Source of the DNA: DASPLX01 sp035627375
GTDB taxonomy: Bacteria; Pseudomonadota; Gammaproteobacteria; Burkholderiales; Burkholderiaceae_D
DNA length: 20,922 bases
Assembly (NCBI GenBank): GCA_035627375.1
Contig: DASPLX010000058.1
Location: 1-20,922, forward strand
Direction: 5' to 3'
The first letter of the stretch is position 1. Each line of letters starts with the position of its first letter. Below, piece by piece: positions 7,769 through 15,657 of this stretch. A model generated the notes under the pieces. The model saw only the letters and a program-made list of their open reading frames with translations. It had not been told where the DNA came from and did no database searches. The translations under genes were made by a program, and so were the position numbers.

Positions 7769-7906
7769 TGAATATTTGAACCTAACGCATCGTTTTCCCT
7801 CGAAATCACAGCGCTTCCCATCTGAGACGCATCAACGGCCGCAGCGGACGGCGATGCTTGATTGGCGGAAGCGACGGACCACTTGAACCGGATGACGAGG
7901 AACACG

Positions 7907-9052
7907 ATGACGCCAATCAAGCTTTTCCAGGCCGCGCTCGCGGCCTGTCTCGTTTTTATGCTTGCCGCTTGCGGCGGCCAAGGCAACGGCGCGGGCACAC
8001 CGACGTCGAATTCCATCGCGCCTAAGCTGCTGCCTACCTTCTATACCTCGGAAGGCAGGCCGCTCAACAGCTGCAGCCTGACGCCCGAATGCTCCGGCGT
8101 GGCGACCGCGCCTTTCCACGCACGGATAGCGGCAGCGCCGGCCGGCGGCGCGGCGGTGAGCGGCGTCGTCCGACTCGAAGTGCAGGGCAACGAATTGCGC
8201 AACGTGGAATTGTTGCCGGCAAGCGGCTACGCGCCGCGGCTGGGCGTGTTCAACATCACCGGCGACCGGACCTTCGCCTGGCTGGATCTCGACACCAGGG
8301 TGCTTGGCAACGGCGCGCCGACCGTCCGCGTCAGTGCCTTCAACGCGCCGGCCGGACAAGCGGGCGCGACCGAAATCGTCGCCATGCCGGCCCGCACCTG
8401 GAACGTCGCCAATCCTCCGCCGCCGACCGGCGGTTTCGTCGCGACGGTCGGCACGGCGCCGGCCAACAATGCGACCGTCAAGGGCATCGTCCGGCTCGAG
8501 GTGCGCGGCAACCGGATGGCGAACGTGGAACTGTTGCCGGCCGCCGGTTATGCGCCGCGGCTAGGCGTGTTCAACGTGGCGGCCGACGGCGCGTTCGCCT
8601 GGCTCGATTTCGATACGCGCTCGCTGCCGGACGGCATCCGCGACGTGAGGATCAGCGCATTCAGCGTCCTGCCGGGACAACCCAACGCGGCCGAAGCCGT
8701 CGCCATGCCGGCGCGGCGCTGGGACTTCCGCAACGGCGCGAGCTCCGCCTTCACGGCGACGGCCGCGATCGCGCCGCCGCACGGGGCCATCGTCAACGGC
8801 GTGATCCGGCTCGAGCTGCGCGGCAGCGGCATCCAGAACGCGGAACTATTGCCGGCGGTCGGCTACGCGCCGCGCCTCGGCGTCTTCAACATCGCGGCCG
8901 ACCGCACGTTCGCGTGGCTGGACCTCGACACCGCAGGACTGCCGAACGGCGCGCTCGACGCGAGAATCAGCGCATTCAGCGTGGCGCCGGGACAGCCGAA
9001 CGCCAAGGAGATCGTCGCCATGCCGGCGCGGCAATGGGTCGTCAGGCACTGA
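7907..9052 (+). CDS. Lipoprotein of three tandem Ig-like-sized repeats, function unknown
   Basis: 381 residues from the ATG at 7907, chosen because GAGGA sits 8 nt before it and the signal peptide begins right after; an in-frame ATG 15 nt upstream is less likely. Lipobox LAAC, Cys22. After a short region with two cysteines (about 56-62) come three repeats of about 95 residues at 70-166, 176-272 and 281-379. Each carries VRLEV.G, ELLPA.GYAPRLGVFN, FAWLDLDT, a RISAF-like strand and ending AMPAR.W. The alternating pattern suggests beta-sandwich domains of immunoglobulin type, but I do not recognise a named family. No catalytic motif is visible. A role as a surface adhesin or spacer is possible. 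The repeats are closely alike, pointing to recent internal duplication. Confidence 0.8.
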   Translation: MTPIKLFQAALAACLVFMLAACGGQGNGAGTPTSNSIAPKLLPTFYTSEGRPLNSCSLTPECSGVATAPFHARIAAAPAGGAAVSGVVRLEVQGNELRNVELLPASGYAPRLGVFNITGDRTFAWLDLDTRVLGNGAPTVRVSAFNAPAGQAGATEIVAMPARTWNVANPPPPTGGFVATVGTAPANNATVKGIVRLEVRGNRMANVELLPAAGYAPRLGVFNVAADGAFAWLDFDTRSLPDGIRDVRISAFSVLPGQPNAAEAVAMPARRWDFRNGASSAFTATAAIAPPHGAIVNGVIRLELRGSGIQNAELLPAVGYAPRLGVFNIAADRTFAWLDLDTAGLPNGALDARISAFSVAPGQPNAKEIVAMPARQWVVRH

Positions 9053-9066
9053 CTCAATGACGTTAC

Positions 9067-9241
9067 GCAGCAGCGGGGAGGGGGAGGCTGTTTTTGCGGG
9101 GAACAGTGCAACAAGATGATTTGTCCGAGGCTTCTGCCTAGACCATATTCCCGACAATATGGCATCCGGGGAAGAGGCTGCGGTTTTTTCTCTACTTGCA
9201 TGTGTTCCCCGCAAAAACAGCCTCCCCCTCCCCGCTGCTGC
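9067..9241. repeat. Long inverted repeat between convergent genes, MITE- or BIME-like
   Basis: Perfect 39-bp inverted repeats (9067-9105 and 9203-9241; the arm contains GGGGAGGGGGAGGCTG then TTTTTGCGGGG) enclose 97 bp. Inside are a TGCAA/TTGCA continuation of the stem and a central hairpin CCATATT/AATATGG with CCCGAC loop. It fills the gap between the ends of the repeat lipoprotein and the oxygenase gene. No clear target-site duplication was found. It could be a non-autonomous mobile element, a pair of inverted REP units, or a bidirectional terminator. Confidence 0.75.
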
Positions 9242-9255
9242 TTAATGCCAGTAAT

Positions 9256-10143
9256 TCAACGATATTCCCGCTGCCGCATCCACTTGGTCGCGATCCATTT
9301 CTCGCCCTTCGTGACGGGATTGCCGCCGTGGTAGGTCAGCGGGTCGACCTGGTCGCGGGCGTTGGTGTAGGCGAAATAGACCGCGCATCCCCGCAGCGGG
9401 ACGACCTTCAGGTCGATGTTCGGGAAGATCGTCTCGCCGCCCTCCTCGACGTCGTTCAGGTAGATCACGAGCGTCGCCACCCGCTGCCCGCCGCGCGCGA
9501 TGTGGGGCGCGCTGCCCGGCAACTGGGGCGGGAAATAATCGTAATGCGGCTTGTATTCGCCGCCGATCCGGTAGTTGAGGATTTGCAGGCCCTCGCCGTT
9601 GGCGACCGGCAGCTGCATCAGCCGCGCGATGCGCTGATCGAGGCCGGCGATGAAAGGATTTTCGTTGAGCGCGAAGAAGGTGCCGTGGCTGGTGCGATGC
9701 TCGTGATGCTCGGCCTTGCCGGTCTGATCGTCGACCGTGGTCGAACGCGACAGGCGCGATTTCGACATCTCGATCAGCTGCTCGCACTCATCTCGCGTGA
9801 GCACGTTGCCGAACAGGATCACGCGCGGCTTGTCGACCTTCATCAGGACCGGAATCCGGTGGCCGTCGATGTCGACCGTATTGCCGACCTCGATCCCGAC
9901 GCCGGTGTAGTCGAATTGATCGGCCGCGGCCCGCCTGGCGTCGGTCGCGACGCTCGCGGCGGTAGAGATCACGGGCGCCTGCCGCTGCACCAGGTAGCCC
10001 GGCGTGCGCGACAGCACGGCGTGCATCGCCAGCGTGCGGTCGAAGCGATGCTGCGTCATCGTATCGATCAGATTCTGCTGCGGCACGCCGCGCGCGATGT
10101 TCTCGTCGATCCATTTGACCCATTCCGGCGGAACCTGATTCAC
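9256..10143 (-). CDS. 2-oxoglutarate/Fe(II) oxygenase, prolyl 4-hydroxylase alpha-like
   Basis: 295 residues from the GTG at 10143, which has a strong AGGAGG 6 nt upstream; an ATG at 10227 would overlap the preceding gene. C-terminal catalytic domain about 105-295 with iron ligands His200 and Asp202 (KPHYDYF) and His272 (TYHGGNPV), and Lys282 in GEKW, ten residues after His272, for 2-oxoglutarate. These match the P4Hc domain. The N-terminal 105 residues have no recognised motif. No signal peptide, so cytoplasmic. Known relatives hydroxylate proline in peptides or proteins; the substrate here is unknown. Follows the CAP lipoprotein gene by 16 nt and is probably co-transcribed. Two proteins in this window carry long Pro-Thr linkers, a conceivable but untested target. 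Confidence 0.88.
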   Translation of the reverse strand: MNQVPPEWVKWIDENIARGVPQQNLIDTMTQHRFDRTLAMHAVLSRTPGYLVQRQAPVISTAASVATDARRAAADQFDYTGVGIEVGNTVDIDGHRIPVLMKVDKPRVILFGNVLTRDECEQLIEMSKSRLSRSTTVDDQTGKAEHHEHRTSHGTFFALNENPFIAGLDQRIARLMQLPVANGEGLQILNYRIGGEYKPHYDYFPPQLPGSAPHIARGGQRVATLVIYLNDVEEGGETIFPNIDLKVVPLRGCAVYFAYTNARDQVDPLTYHGGNPVTKGEKWIATKWMRQREYR

Positions 10144-10159
10144 GCTGCCTCCTGTTCTG

Positions 10160-11101
10160 CTATTGCGTGGTGAAAGACCATGCGCGATTGACGGCGATGC
10201 CGTCGACCGCGCCGCTGAACTGCACATCGTATGTCGTCGCCGGCGCCAGCGCCGACAGCGGGATGACGGCTGCCGCCGAGGCCGGGGCGTTCGGGTCTCG
10301 CTCCCGCGTCAGGAGGCGCACCGCCATGTCGGCGCCGCCGCGTGGCTTGAGCGTGAAGCTTTGCACCGTCAAGGTCGAGGTGAGATTGGCATGCACGCTG
10401 ACCGGATAACCGACCCGGTTCTGGTTCGGCACCGGGTCCGGTTCTTCCTCGTCGCTGTTGACGCCGGTCGCGACATTGGTCTGGCCGGAAAATGGATAGA
10501 CCGCCACGCCGCCCCGCGCCAGGCCGGCGTCGAGACCGATCGCCGCGAAATCGGCGGTGAACCAGGTCGTGCTGCCGCCGGTCGCGGCGCCCGCGCCGGC
10601 TTCCTTGAACATCGGCTCGAGCACGATGAAGCGGTGATAGATCGCGCCGATCAAGTCCTCGGCGGCATCCGCGCCCAGCGCATTCGAGCGGCTGGAAATG
10701 ACTTCGCCGAAGGCATAGCCCGCGGACGGCAGGACATAGCCGGCGGCGCGCAGCCGGTCCTGTTCCTGGGCGCCGGTGAAGCCGGCCTTGCCTGCCTCCT
10801 GCACGTGCGTGGTCACGTTGTTGATGCGCTGGTAATCGGAATGCCCCTGCGCCGCGGTGTCGATCGCCGCATTGCGCGTCAGCATCGACAGGCCGGCCTG
10901 CTGGCGCCGATAGTTGAACCGGTTGAAACCGTCGGTCGCCGTGTTGCCGGTGGCCTGCGGCGCGTTCGGATCCGGGGCCGCCACCGAAGCGGGCGGCGCG
11001 TCGGAACCGCCTCCTCCGCACGCTGTCAAGGCGAGCGGCAGCGAGAACGCCATCCACAATGCCGGCGGCAACGACCGCAGACGCTTCAATGAATCCCTCA
11101 T
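10160..11101 (-). CDS. CAP (SCP/PR1) domain lipoprotein
   Basis: 313 residues; GGGAGA precedes the ATG at 11101. Lipoprotein signal with lipobox LTAC (Cys28) followed by a Gly/Ser/Pro-rich spacer. CAP domain about 55-195: FNRFNYRRQQAGL, HSDYQRINN, THVQEAGKAGFTGA, DRLRAAGY and the FGEVI block carry the His and Glu positions usual for bacterial CAP proteins. The last about 80 residues (GYPVSVHANLTS to ATTYDVQFSG and AWSFTTQ) look like a fibronectin/Ig-like domain, as often found at the end of secreted bacterial CAP proteins. Known: CAP proteins are extracytoplasmic, with lipid-binding, protease-like or unknown roles. First gene of a pair with the prolyl-hydroxylase-like gene. A 120-bp gap separates it from the cupin-like gene. 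Confidence 0.85.
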   Translation of the reverse strand: MRDSLKRLRSLPPALWMAFSLPLALTACGGGGSDAPPASVAAPDPNAPQATGNTATDGFNRFNYRRQQAGLSMLTRNAAIDTAAQGHSDYQRINNVTTHVQEAGKAGFTGAQEQDRLRAAGYVLPSAGYAFGEVISSRSNALGADAAEDLIGAIYHRFIVLEPMFKEAGAGAATGGSTTWFTADFAAIGLDAGLARGGVAVYPFSGQTNVATGVNSDEEEPDPVPNQNRVGYPVSVHANLTSTLTVQSFTLKPRGGADMAVRLLTRERDPNAPASAAAVIPLSALAPATTYDVQFSGAVDGIAVNRAWSFTTQ

Positions 11102-11221
11102 GTCATCTCCCGAAGTATCGTGTCATGCCAAGCTTGCAGGATACGACACTCGCAGCCTTTCGGTAAGCCGGCCCTGGTGCGACGAGCATAACGCCGGGCA
11201 ACCCGGACATCATGACTTCCC

Positions 11222-12226
11222 TCAACGCTCATCGGAGCGGCCGTCGCCTTCCGATGTCTCCGCGCCGCCGAGAACCCCGCGCCGCTGGACAGACAGGTGC
11301 GCGCCGGGATCGACATCCGGTGCGAACAGAGCGTGGTTGAACAGCGCGCCCCAGGCCAGCCGCTGCTCGGCGGGCAAACCCTGGAGGCTGCGCGCGCAGC
11401 GCAACAGGCAATCGAATGGCGACTCGGCCGCTTGCGCGCCGTTCGCCGCCTTCCACCAGTAATTGACCAGGATGTTCAGCTCGCCGATCGATTCGACGTG
11501 GTGCCACCACAGGCTCGGGATGTAGATGGCGTCGCCGGGCTCCAACTCCGCGCACTGCGCCGCGGCAAGCGCTTCGCGGAATTTCGGAAAGCGCGTGAAG
11601 TCCGGGTCCTTGAAGGACACCATGCTGATCGGCGTCCGCGTCGGCGCATGGTCCAGCGGGCCGATATAGAGATTCGCCGCCTGTTCCGGCGGAAACAGGA
11701 TGAACCGCCGCCGGCCGCTCGCCACGCAGGCGATGTTGTTGGATTCGTCGAAATGCGCCGGCGTGGTGATCGCATTGCCGATCCAGATGCGGGGCGGGAT
11801 CTCCGCGCCCAGGATCGTCAATCCGTTTTCGGCGGAGAAGCCGGGCAGGCACTCCGCGACCGGCGCGCTCTGTATCGCCAATGCCGGATGATCCGGGAAT
11901 TGCGAATACCGGGCCAATTGGCGGATGACGGCGGTGATGGAGAGCTTGTTGCGCAGGTAATTGAAGCCGCGCAGGTCCGGCCGGTAGAAGATCCGGCCGT
12001 TTTCCTCGGGCGGCGTCATGATGGCGTCGACCGCCTTGCCGTTATCGAATGCCATCAGGTATTCGCATATCGACTCGGGAGACTCCAGCGCGCGCCGCAC
12101 GGCCGGCCAGGTCCGGACCAGGCCTTTCAATACCGCCGGCCGGTATTGCGTCGCGATCTCGCGCCGGAACGTCTCGCCGTCGACGCCGCGCCATTCCGGG
12201 ATCGGCTGCAGTTCTGCAATCTTCAT
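11222..12226 (-). CDS. Cupin-like (JmjC/cupin_8) 2-oxoglutarate oxygenase family protein
   Basis: 334 residues from the ATG at 12226; a TTG two codons earlier is possible and neither has a good ribosome site. JmjC/cupin_8 features: AHFDESNN gives His158 and Asp160, and SLWWHHVESIG gives His242, a complete HxD...H iron triad; GDAIYIP and GRRRFILFPP are typical of the FIH-like fold. Known: genes of this type often follow TonB-dependent receptor genes in Caulobacter- and Xanthomonas-type sugar-uptake loci, together with tryptophan-halogenase-like or SapC-like genes; the role there is unresolved. Here it follows the receptor by 81 bp, but a strong terminator lies in that gap and ends about 12 nt before the ATG, so it may be expressed at low level by read-through. 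Cytoplasmic (no signal peptide). Confidence 0.85.
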   Translation of the reverse strand: MKIAELQPIPEWRGVDGETFRREIATQYRPAVLKGLVRTWPAVRRALESPESICEYLMAFDNGKAVDAIMTPPEENGRIFYRPDLRGFNYLRNKLSITAVIRQLARYSQFPDHPALAIQSAPVAECLPGFSAENGLTILGAEIPPRIWIGNAITTPAHFDESNNIACVASGRRRFILFPPEQAANLYIGPLDHAPTRTPISMVSFKDPDFTRFPKFREALAAAQCAELEPGDAIYIPSLWWHHVESIGELNILVNYWWKAANGAQAAESPFDCLLRCARSLQGLPAEQRLAWGALFNHALFAPDVDPGAHLSVQRRGVLGGAETSEGDGRSDER

Positions 12227-12238
12227 GTCCAAGCCGGG

Positions 12239-12272
12239 AAAAAAGAGGCGAGACTTCCAGGGAAATCCCGCC
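12239..12272 (-). terminator. Terminator or attenuator between receptor and cupin-like gene
   Basis: On the minus strand GGCGGGATTTCC pairs with GGAAGTCTCGCC (two G-T wobbles), followed by TC and six T. It lies 36 nt after the receptor stop and its T-run ends 12 nt before the cupin-like ATG. Confidence 0.75.
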
Positions 12273-12307
12273 TTGAATCGCCTTCGGAGAAAATCGTCGC
12301 CTGGAGC

Positions 12308-15007
12308 TTACATCTTGGCGCGCAAGGTCAGATAGAACTGCCGGCCGCTCTGGTAGATCGAGCGCGGCTGATCCTCGTTCAGCGCGAAATACTTCAGCTT
12401 CGGATTGTTCAGGTTATGCGCGTCGAGCGCGATGCTGAGGTTCTCGCTGATCTTGTAGCCGAACGACGCGGCCAGCGTGCCCACCGCCGCCTGGGAAAAC
12501 GCGGTCTGGCGATCGAGGCCGCTGTAGAAGGCCGAACGATACGTATAGGCAAGACGCGCGTTGAACTTGTCGTCCTCGAAGTATCCGCTCAGATTGTAGG
12601 TGTTCTTCGAGGCGCCGACCACATTGCCGCCGTCCGCGTCCTTGGCATCGGCATAGGTGTAGTTCGCCTGGACGCCGAAGTTGCTGCCCAAGGGCTGTTC
12701 GTACGCCAGTTCGATGCCCTTGACCTTGGCGCTCGAATTGACCGGGATCGTCACGCGGTAGTTGCGGTCGGCGCCGTTCGGATCGGCCGCGCTATAGGTC
12801 TTGAACACCTTGTCGACCTGTCCCAGGCCGACATAGCTCGTCAGGTTCATGTAGAACAAGCCGACGGAAGCCAGGGAACGAGGAGCGAAGTACCACTCGA
12901 GCGAAGCGTCGAAGTTATTGGAGCGGATCGGCTTCAGGTCGGGATTGGGACCGGAGCCGCCGCCGATATCGGTCGCGCTTGCCGGCGGCGACAGGCTGTA
13001 GGCGCTGGCCAGCGCGCCGAAGTCCGGGCGCGTCATGGTCTTGGACAAGGCCACGCGGCCGACCAGATCCTTGCGCAAGTCGAGCCGCAGGTTGGCGCTC
13101 GGCAGGACGTCGGTGTAGCTATGCTCGGTCACTTCCTTGATGTAGGGCCCGAACAGCGAAGTCGTGACCGCGCCCGGCGTATTGGCGTCGGCGCCGCGCG
13201 GCAGCGTGATGCGTTCCTTGGTTTGCACCAGGCGCACGCCGACGTTGCCGCTCCAGCCGTCGCCTTCCAGGTTGCCCTGCAGGTAGGCGGCGGAAGACTT
13301 TTCCTTCAGCGCGAAGTGGTCGGGCCAGTATTCGCGCGAACCGTCCTGCGGACGATAGGCATACTTCCTGGCGAACTCGGCCATCTGCTCGGCCGTCTGG
13401 AACCAGATGTTGCGGGGGAAGGAGCCGCCCAGGCCGCTGCCGAAATCGCCCGGATAGTGGGACACCACCGTCGGCGTCGCCTCCGCGCTGAAGGCGCTGC
13501 CGTCGAGCGCCGGCCGCTGATTGAGGGAATGCGGCAGCTCGCGCTTGTGCTCGGCCGCGCGCACGCCGAATTTCACCGACGAGAACACGCTGTCGGCCAA
13601 TGCATACTCGCCGTCCAGCTGCGCCCAGTCTTCCTTGTCCTTGACCTCGATCTCCTGGTTGCCGAAGATCCAGTCGATGGTGACGCCGGCCGGCGATGCG
13701 TCGTTGTTGTTGCCGAAGCGGACGTCGGCGCCCGAATTGATGCCGTTCAGGCGCCACGACACGCCCGCTCCCCGGGCGATATCCCATTCGGCGATGTCCT
13801 GCGTCGGCGTCTCGCCCTTGCCGCGCGAGGTGCCCATCTGGCCGCTCAATTTCAGCGCGGGGCTGACCTTGTACTTGGCTTCGAGACTGAGGAAATTGGA
13901 GCTGGAGCCGGCATCCGGGCGGGAAATCTCATCGTACAAGCCGTAGACCGTGCCGGGCACGCCGGTGAAGGTCGCGGCGGTCAGGGTCTTGACGCCATTG
14001 TTGGTCGTCACGACATAGCCGGCGTCGGGTGCGACGCCGCGGCCGATGAAGAACGGCGAGAAGGTCAGGTAATTGCGGTTGTAGTTCGCCGCATCGAGCT
14101 TGGAGCTGAAGCCGGTCAGGTCGACCGTCAGGTCGCTGCTCGGCTTGAACTGGATATCGATCAAGCCGCCCTGGCGCTTGCGGACTTGTTCGAACAGGGC
14201 GGAGCCGATCGCGCGCGGATACCAGACACCGGAGAGATCGGGATTGGACAGCGCGAGCGCGCTGCCCGGCGCCACCTGGTCGTAGCCGAGGATTTCCTGG
14301 CCGTCGCGGCGCAGGCTGCGCTTCTCGGAGAAGGCCTGGATCATCACGCCGAAGGTATTGGCTTCGTTCTTCCAATTCACGAGGGCGCTGAACTGCGGGT
14401 CGGTCTTGTTCGGCAAGTCGGCGTAAACGGCCCCGAGCGTCACTTCGGCGGTCAGGGGCTTCTTGAAGTCGAGCGGTTTGCGGGTAATGATGTCGACCGA
14501 ACCGGTGACGCCGCCCTCGACCAGGCTGGCTTCGGAGCTCTTGCGGACTTCGATGCGGCTGACGAGTTCGGACGGCAGCAGCGTGTAGCTGATGCTGCGG
14601 CCGACGCCGGCGCCGCTCTGATTCAAGATGAACCAGTCGCCGGCCGCCATGTTGTGGCCGTTGATCAGGGTCTGCGTCAGGCTCGGGTTGGTGCCGCGCA
14701 TGCTGACGCGATCGTTTTCATCGAACCCGCCTTCGTTGCCGCTCGCGGAACTGATGGTGACGCCCGGCACGCGGGCCAGCGAATCGGCGACGTTCTTGTC
14801 CGGCATCTTGCCGATGTCTTCGGCGGTGATGACGTCGATGTGCGTCTCGGCGTTGCGCTTTTGCGTGATCGATTGCTGCAGCGATGCGCGAATGCCGGTC
14901 ACGACCACTTCCTGCGGCGCGTCCTTGGCGGCTTGCTGCGCGGACGCGGCCGTGCTCAGCACGAGCAATGCCACCGCCGTTGCGATTGGTGTCAAGTTCC
15001 TGTTCAT
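12308..15007 (-). CDS. TonB-dependent outer-membrane receptor, probably for chitin oligosaccharides
   Basis: 899 residues; GGGGGAG precedes the ATG at 15007. Signal peptide about 1-23 (STAASA). EVVVTGIRASLQQS near residues 33-46 begins the plug, followed by ITAEDIGKMPDKNVADSLAR and VSMRGTNPSLTQTLINGH, and ending near IEVRKSSEASLVEGGVTG. The rest is the 22-strand barrel, ending YLTLRAKM. The pattern fits the Xanthomonas/Caulobacter type of TonB-dependent receptor used for carbohydrates. Substrate is inferred: three chitinases flank it, a cupin-like gene follows, and its promoter block is shared with tonB. Last residue is Met, while outer-membrane barrels more often end in Phe. It is followed by a terminator. 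Other glycans or peptides cannot be excluded from sequence alone. Confidence 0.92.
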   Translation of the reverse strand: MNRNLTPIATAVALLVLSTAASAQQAAKDAPQEVVVTGIRASLQQSITQKRNAETHIDVITAEDIGKMPDKNVADSLARVPGVTISSASGNEGGFDENDRVSMRGTNPSLTQTLINGHNMAAGDWFILNQSGAGVGRSISYTLLPSELVSRIEVRKSSEASLVEGGVTGSVDIITRKPLDFKKPLTAEVTLGAVYADLPNKTDPQFSALVNWKNEANTFGVMIQAFSEKRSLRRDGQEILGYDQVAPGSALALSNPDLSGVWYPRAIGSALFEQVRKRQGGLIDIQFKPSSDLTVDLTGFSSKLDAANYNRNYLTFSPFFIGRGVAPDAGYVVTTNNGVKTLTAATFTGVPGTVYGLYDEISRPDAGSSSNFLSLEAKYKVSPALKLSGQMGTSRGKGETPTQDIAEWDIARGAGVSWRLNGINSGADVRFGNNNDASPAGVTIDWIFGNQEIEVKDKEDWAQLDGEYALADSVFSSVKFGVRAAEHKRELPHSLNQRPALDGSAFSAEATPTVVSHYPGDFGSGLGGSFPRNIWFQTAEQMAEFARKYAYRPQDGSREYWPDHFALKEKSSAAYLQGNLEGDGWSGNVGVRLVQTKERITLPRGADANTPGAVTTSLFGPYIKEVTEHSYTDVLPSANLRLDLRKDLVGRVALSKTMTRPDFGALASAYSLSPPASATDIGGGSGPNPDLKPIRSNNFDASLEWYFAPRSLASVGLFYMNLTSYVGLGQVDKVFKTYSAADPNGADRNYRVTIPVNSSAKVKGIELAYEQPLGSNFGVQANYTYADAKDADGGNVVGASKNTYNLSGYFEDDKFNARLAYTYRSAFYSGLDRQTAFSQAAVGTLAASFGYKISENLSIALDAHNLNNPKLKYFALNEDQPRSIYQSGRQFYLTLRAKM

Positions 15008-15132
15008 CTACTCCCCCGTTTCGATATTGGCCTTCGTCTGGTCCGGCCGGTCCTGTGAAAACGCACTCTCCCTTTGTTGCAAGCTTCGCTTCGCCGCCGC
15101 CATGAACTCATCCACGACAACGAATTGGTGGC

Positions 15133-15161
15133 AATTTAGTGGTGTCTAAACCGGCTGTCAA
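15133..15161 (-). promoter_or_regulatory. Sigma70-like promoter of the TonB-dependent receptor
   Basis: On the minus strand TTGACA (15156-15161), a 17-nt spacer and TAAATT (15133-15138). This predicts a leader of about 120 nt. The -35 is embedded in the block shared with the tonB promoter, at the same relative position. Confidence 0.65.
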
Positions 15162-15187
15162 TCGGTATCTAAGTGGTATTATCAAAT
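15156..15187 (-). promoter_or_regulatory. Shared operator block, receptor copy
   Basis: 28 of 32 positions match 309-340 upstream of tonB. GGTAT half-sites at 15164-15168 and 15175-15179 (plus strand) are again 11 bp apart, and TCAAAT ends the block. The match includes the -35 and the DNA upstream of it, but not the spacer or the -10, which favours selection on a protein-binding site rather than recent copying of the whole promoter. Confidence 0.65.
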
Positions 15188-15192
15188 AATTT

Positions 15193-15210
15193 ATTGGTAG
15201 TAATGCCAAT
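15193..15210. promoter_or_regulatory. 18-bp inverted repeat upstream of the receptor promoter
   Basis: ATTGGTAGTAATGCCAAT, arms ATTGG/CCAAT with a near-symmetric centre, 5 bp beyond the shared block. It has the size and symmetry of a dimeric regulator site. No counterpart was seen upstream of tonB. Confidence 0.4.
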
Positions 15211-15406
15211 TGTGAGATTGAGGCTTTATCTTGCTGTTTTCTATAGTGTTTTTTGTGTTTGTCGCAGTGTTGTAAAGAAACTGGACTGGTCTGGATTTTT
15301 GATGGAATTGAGTGTTTCGTGGGGTAACTGGTCTGTTTGGGATATATCGGGAGCTTTTTCTGTTAAGAGAGTCGTGGAGAACTTCCTGTTCTTGGTTGGC
15401 GTGGGC

Positions 15407-15591
15407 GGTCGTGCCGGGGCTGCGGTCGCGCCGCTAGACGCTGCCCCTTCGGGGTCCCCGAAGAACTGCCTGCCGCCCCGGGAAGCGCAAAAACTCGCCT
15501 GCGGCTCAGACATTTGCGCTTCTTTTTCCGGGGCGGCAGGCAGTTCTTCGGCAGCGTCCCCAAGCGGCGCGACCGCAGCCCCGGCACGACC
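15407..15591 (+). repeat. Long structured palindrome, copy A
   Basis: 185 bp that folds on itself almost completely. The outer stem is a perfect 29 bp (15407-15435 with 15563-15591). Next is GACGCTG/CAGCGTC, with a small CCCC-TTC-GGGG hairpin bulging on the left side only. Then comes a perfect 22-bp stem (CCGAAGAACTGCC... with ...GGCAGTTCTTCGG), and an inner stem GAAGCGCAAA/TTTGCGCTTC closing a 21-nt loop containing CTCGCCTGCGGCTCAG. The 35-bp core at 15485-15519 is identical to that of copy B on the other strand. Could be a structured RNA, a hairpin recombination or transposition substrate, or a palindromic repeat family. Confidence 0.8.
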
Positions 15592-15657
15592 TCCTCTGGC
15601 TTGACAAGCGCATGCAGGACACTACTTGGCTGAGCCTACGCTCGCGCGTGCCAAGAA

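Noticed and set aside
11297..15058. Open frame of 1253 codons on the plus strand
   Set aside because: Antisense to the cupin-like and receptor genes; composition is that of a shadow frame and no domain is visible.
15173..15604. 143-codon open frame with a hydrophobic start
   Set aside because: Begins in the AT-rich promoter region and ends inside palindrome A; no ribosome site or family likeness.
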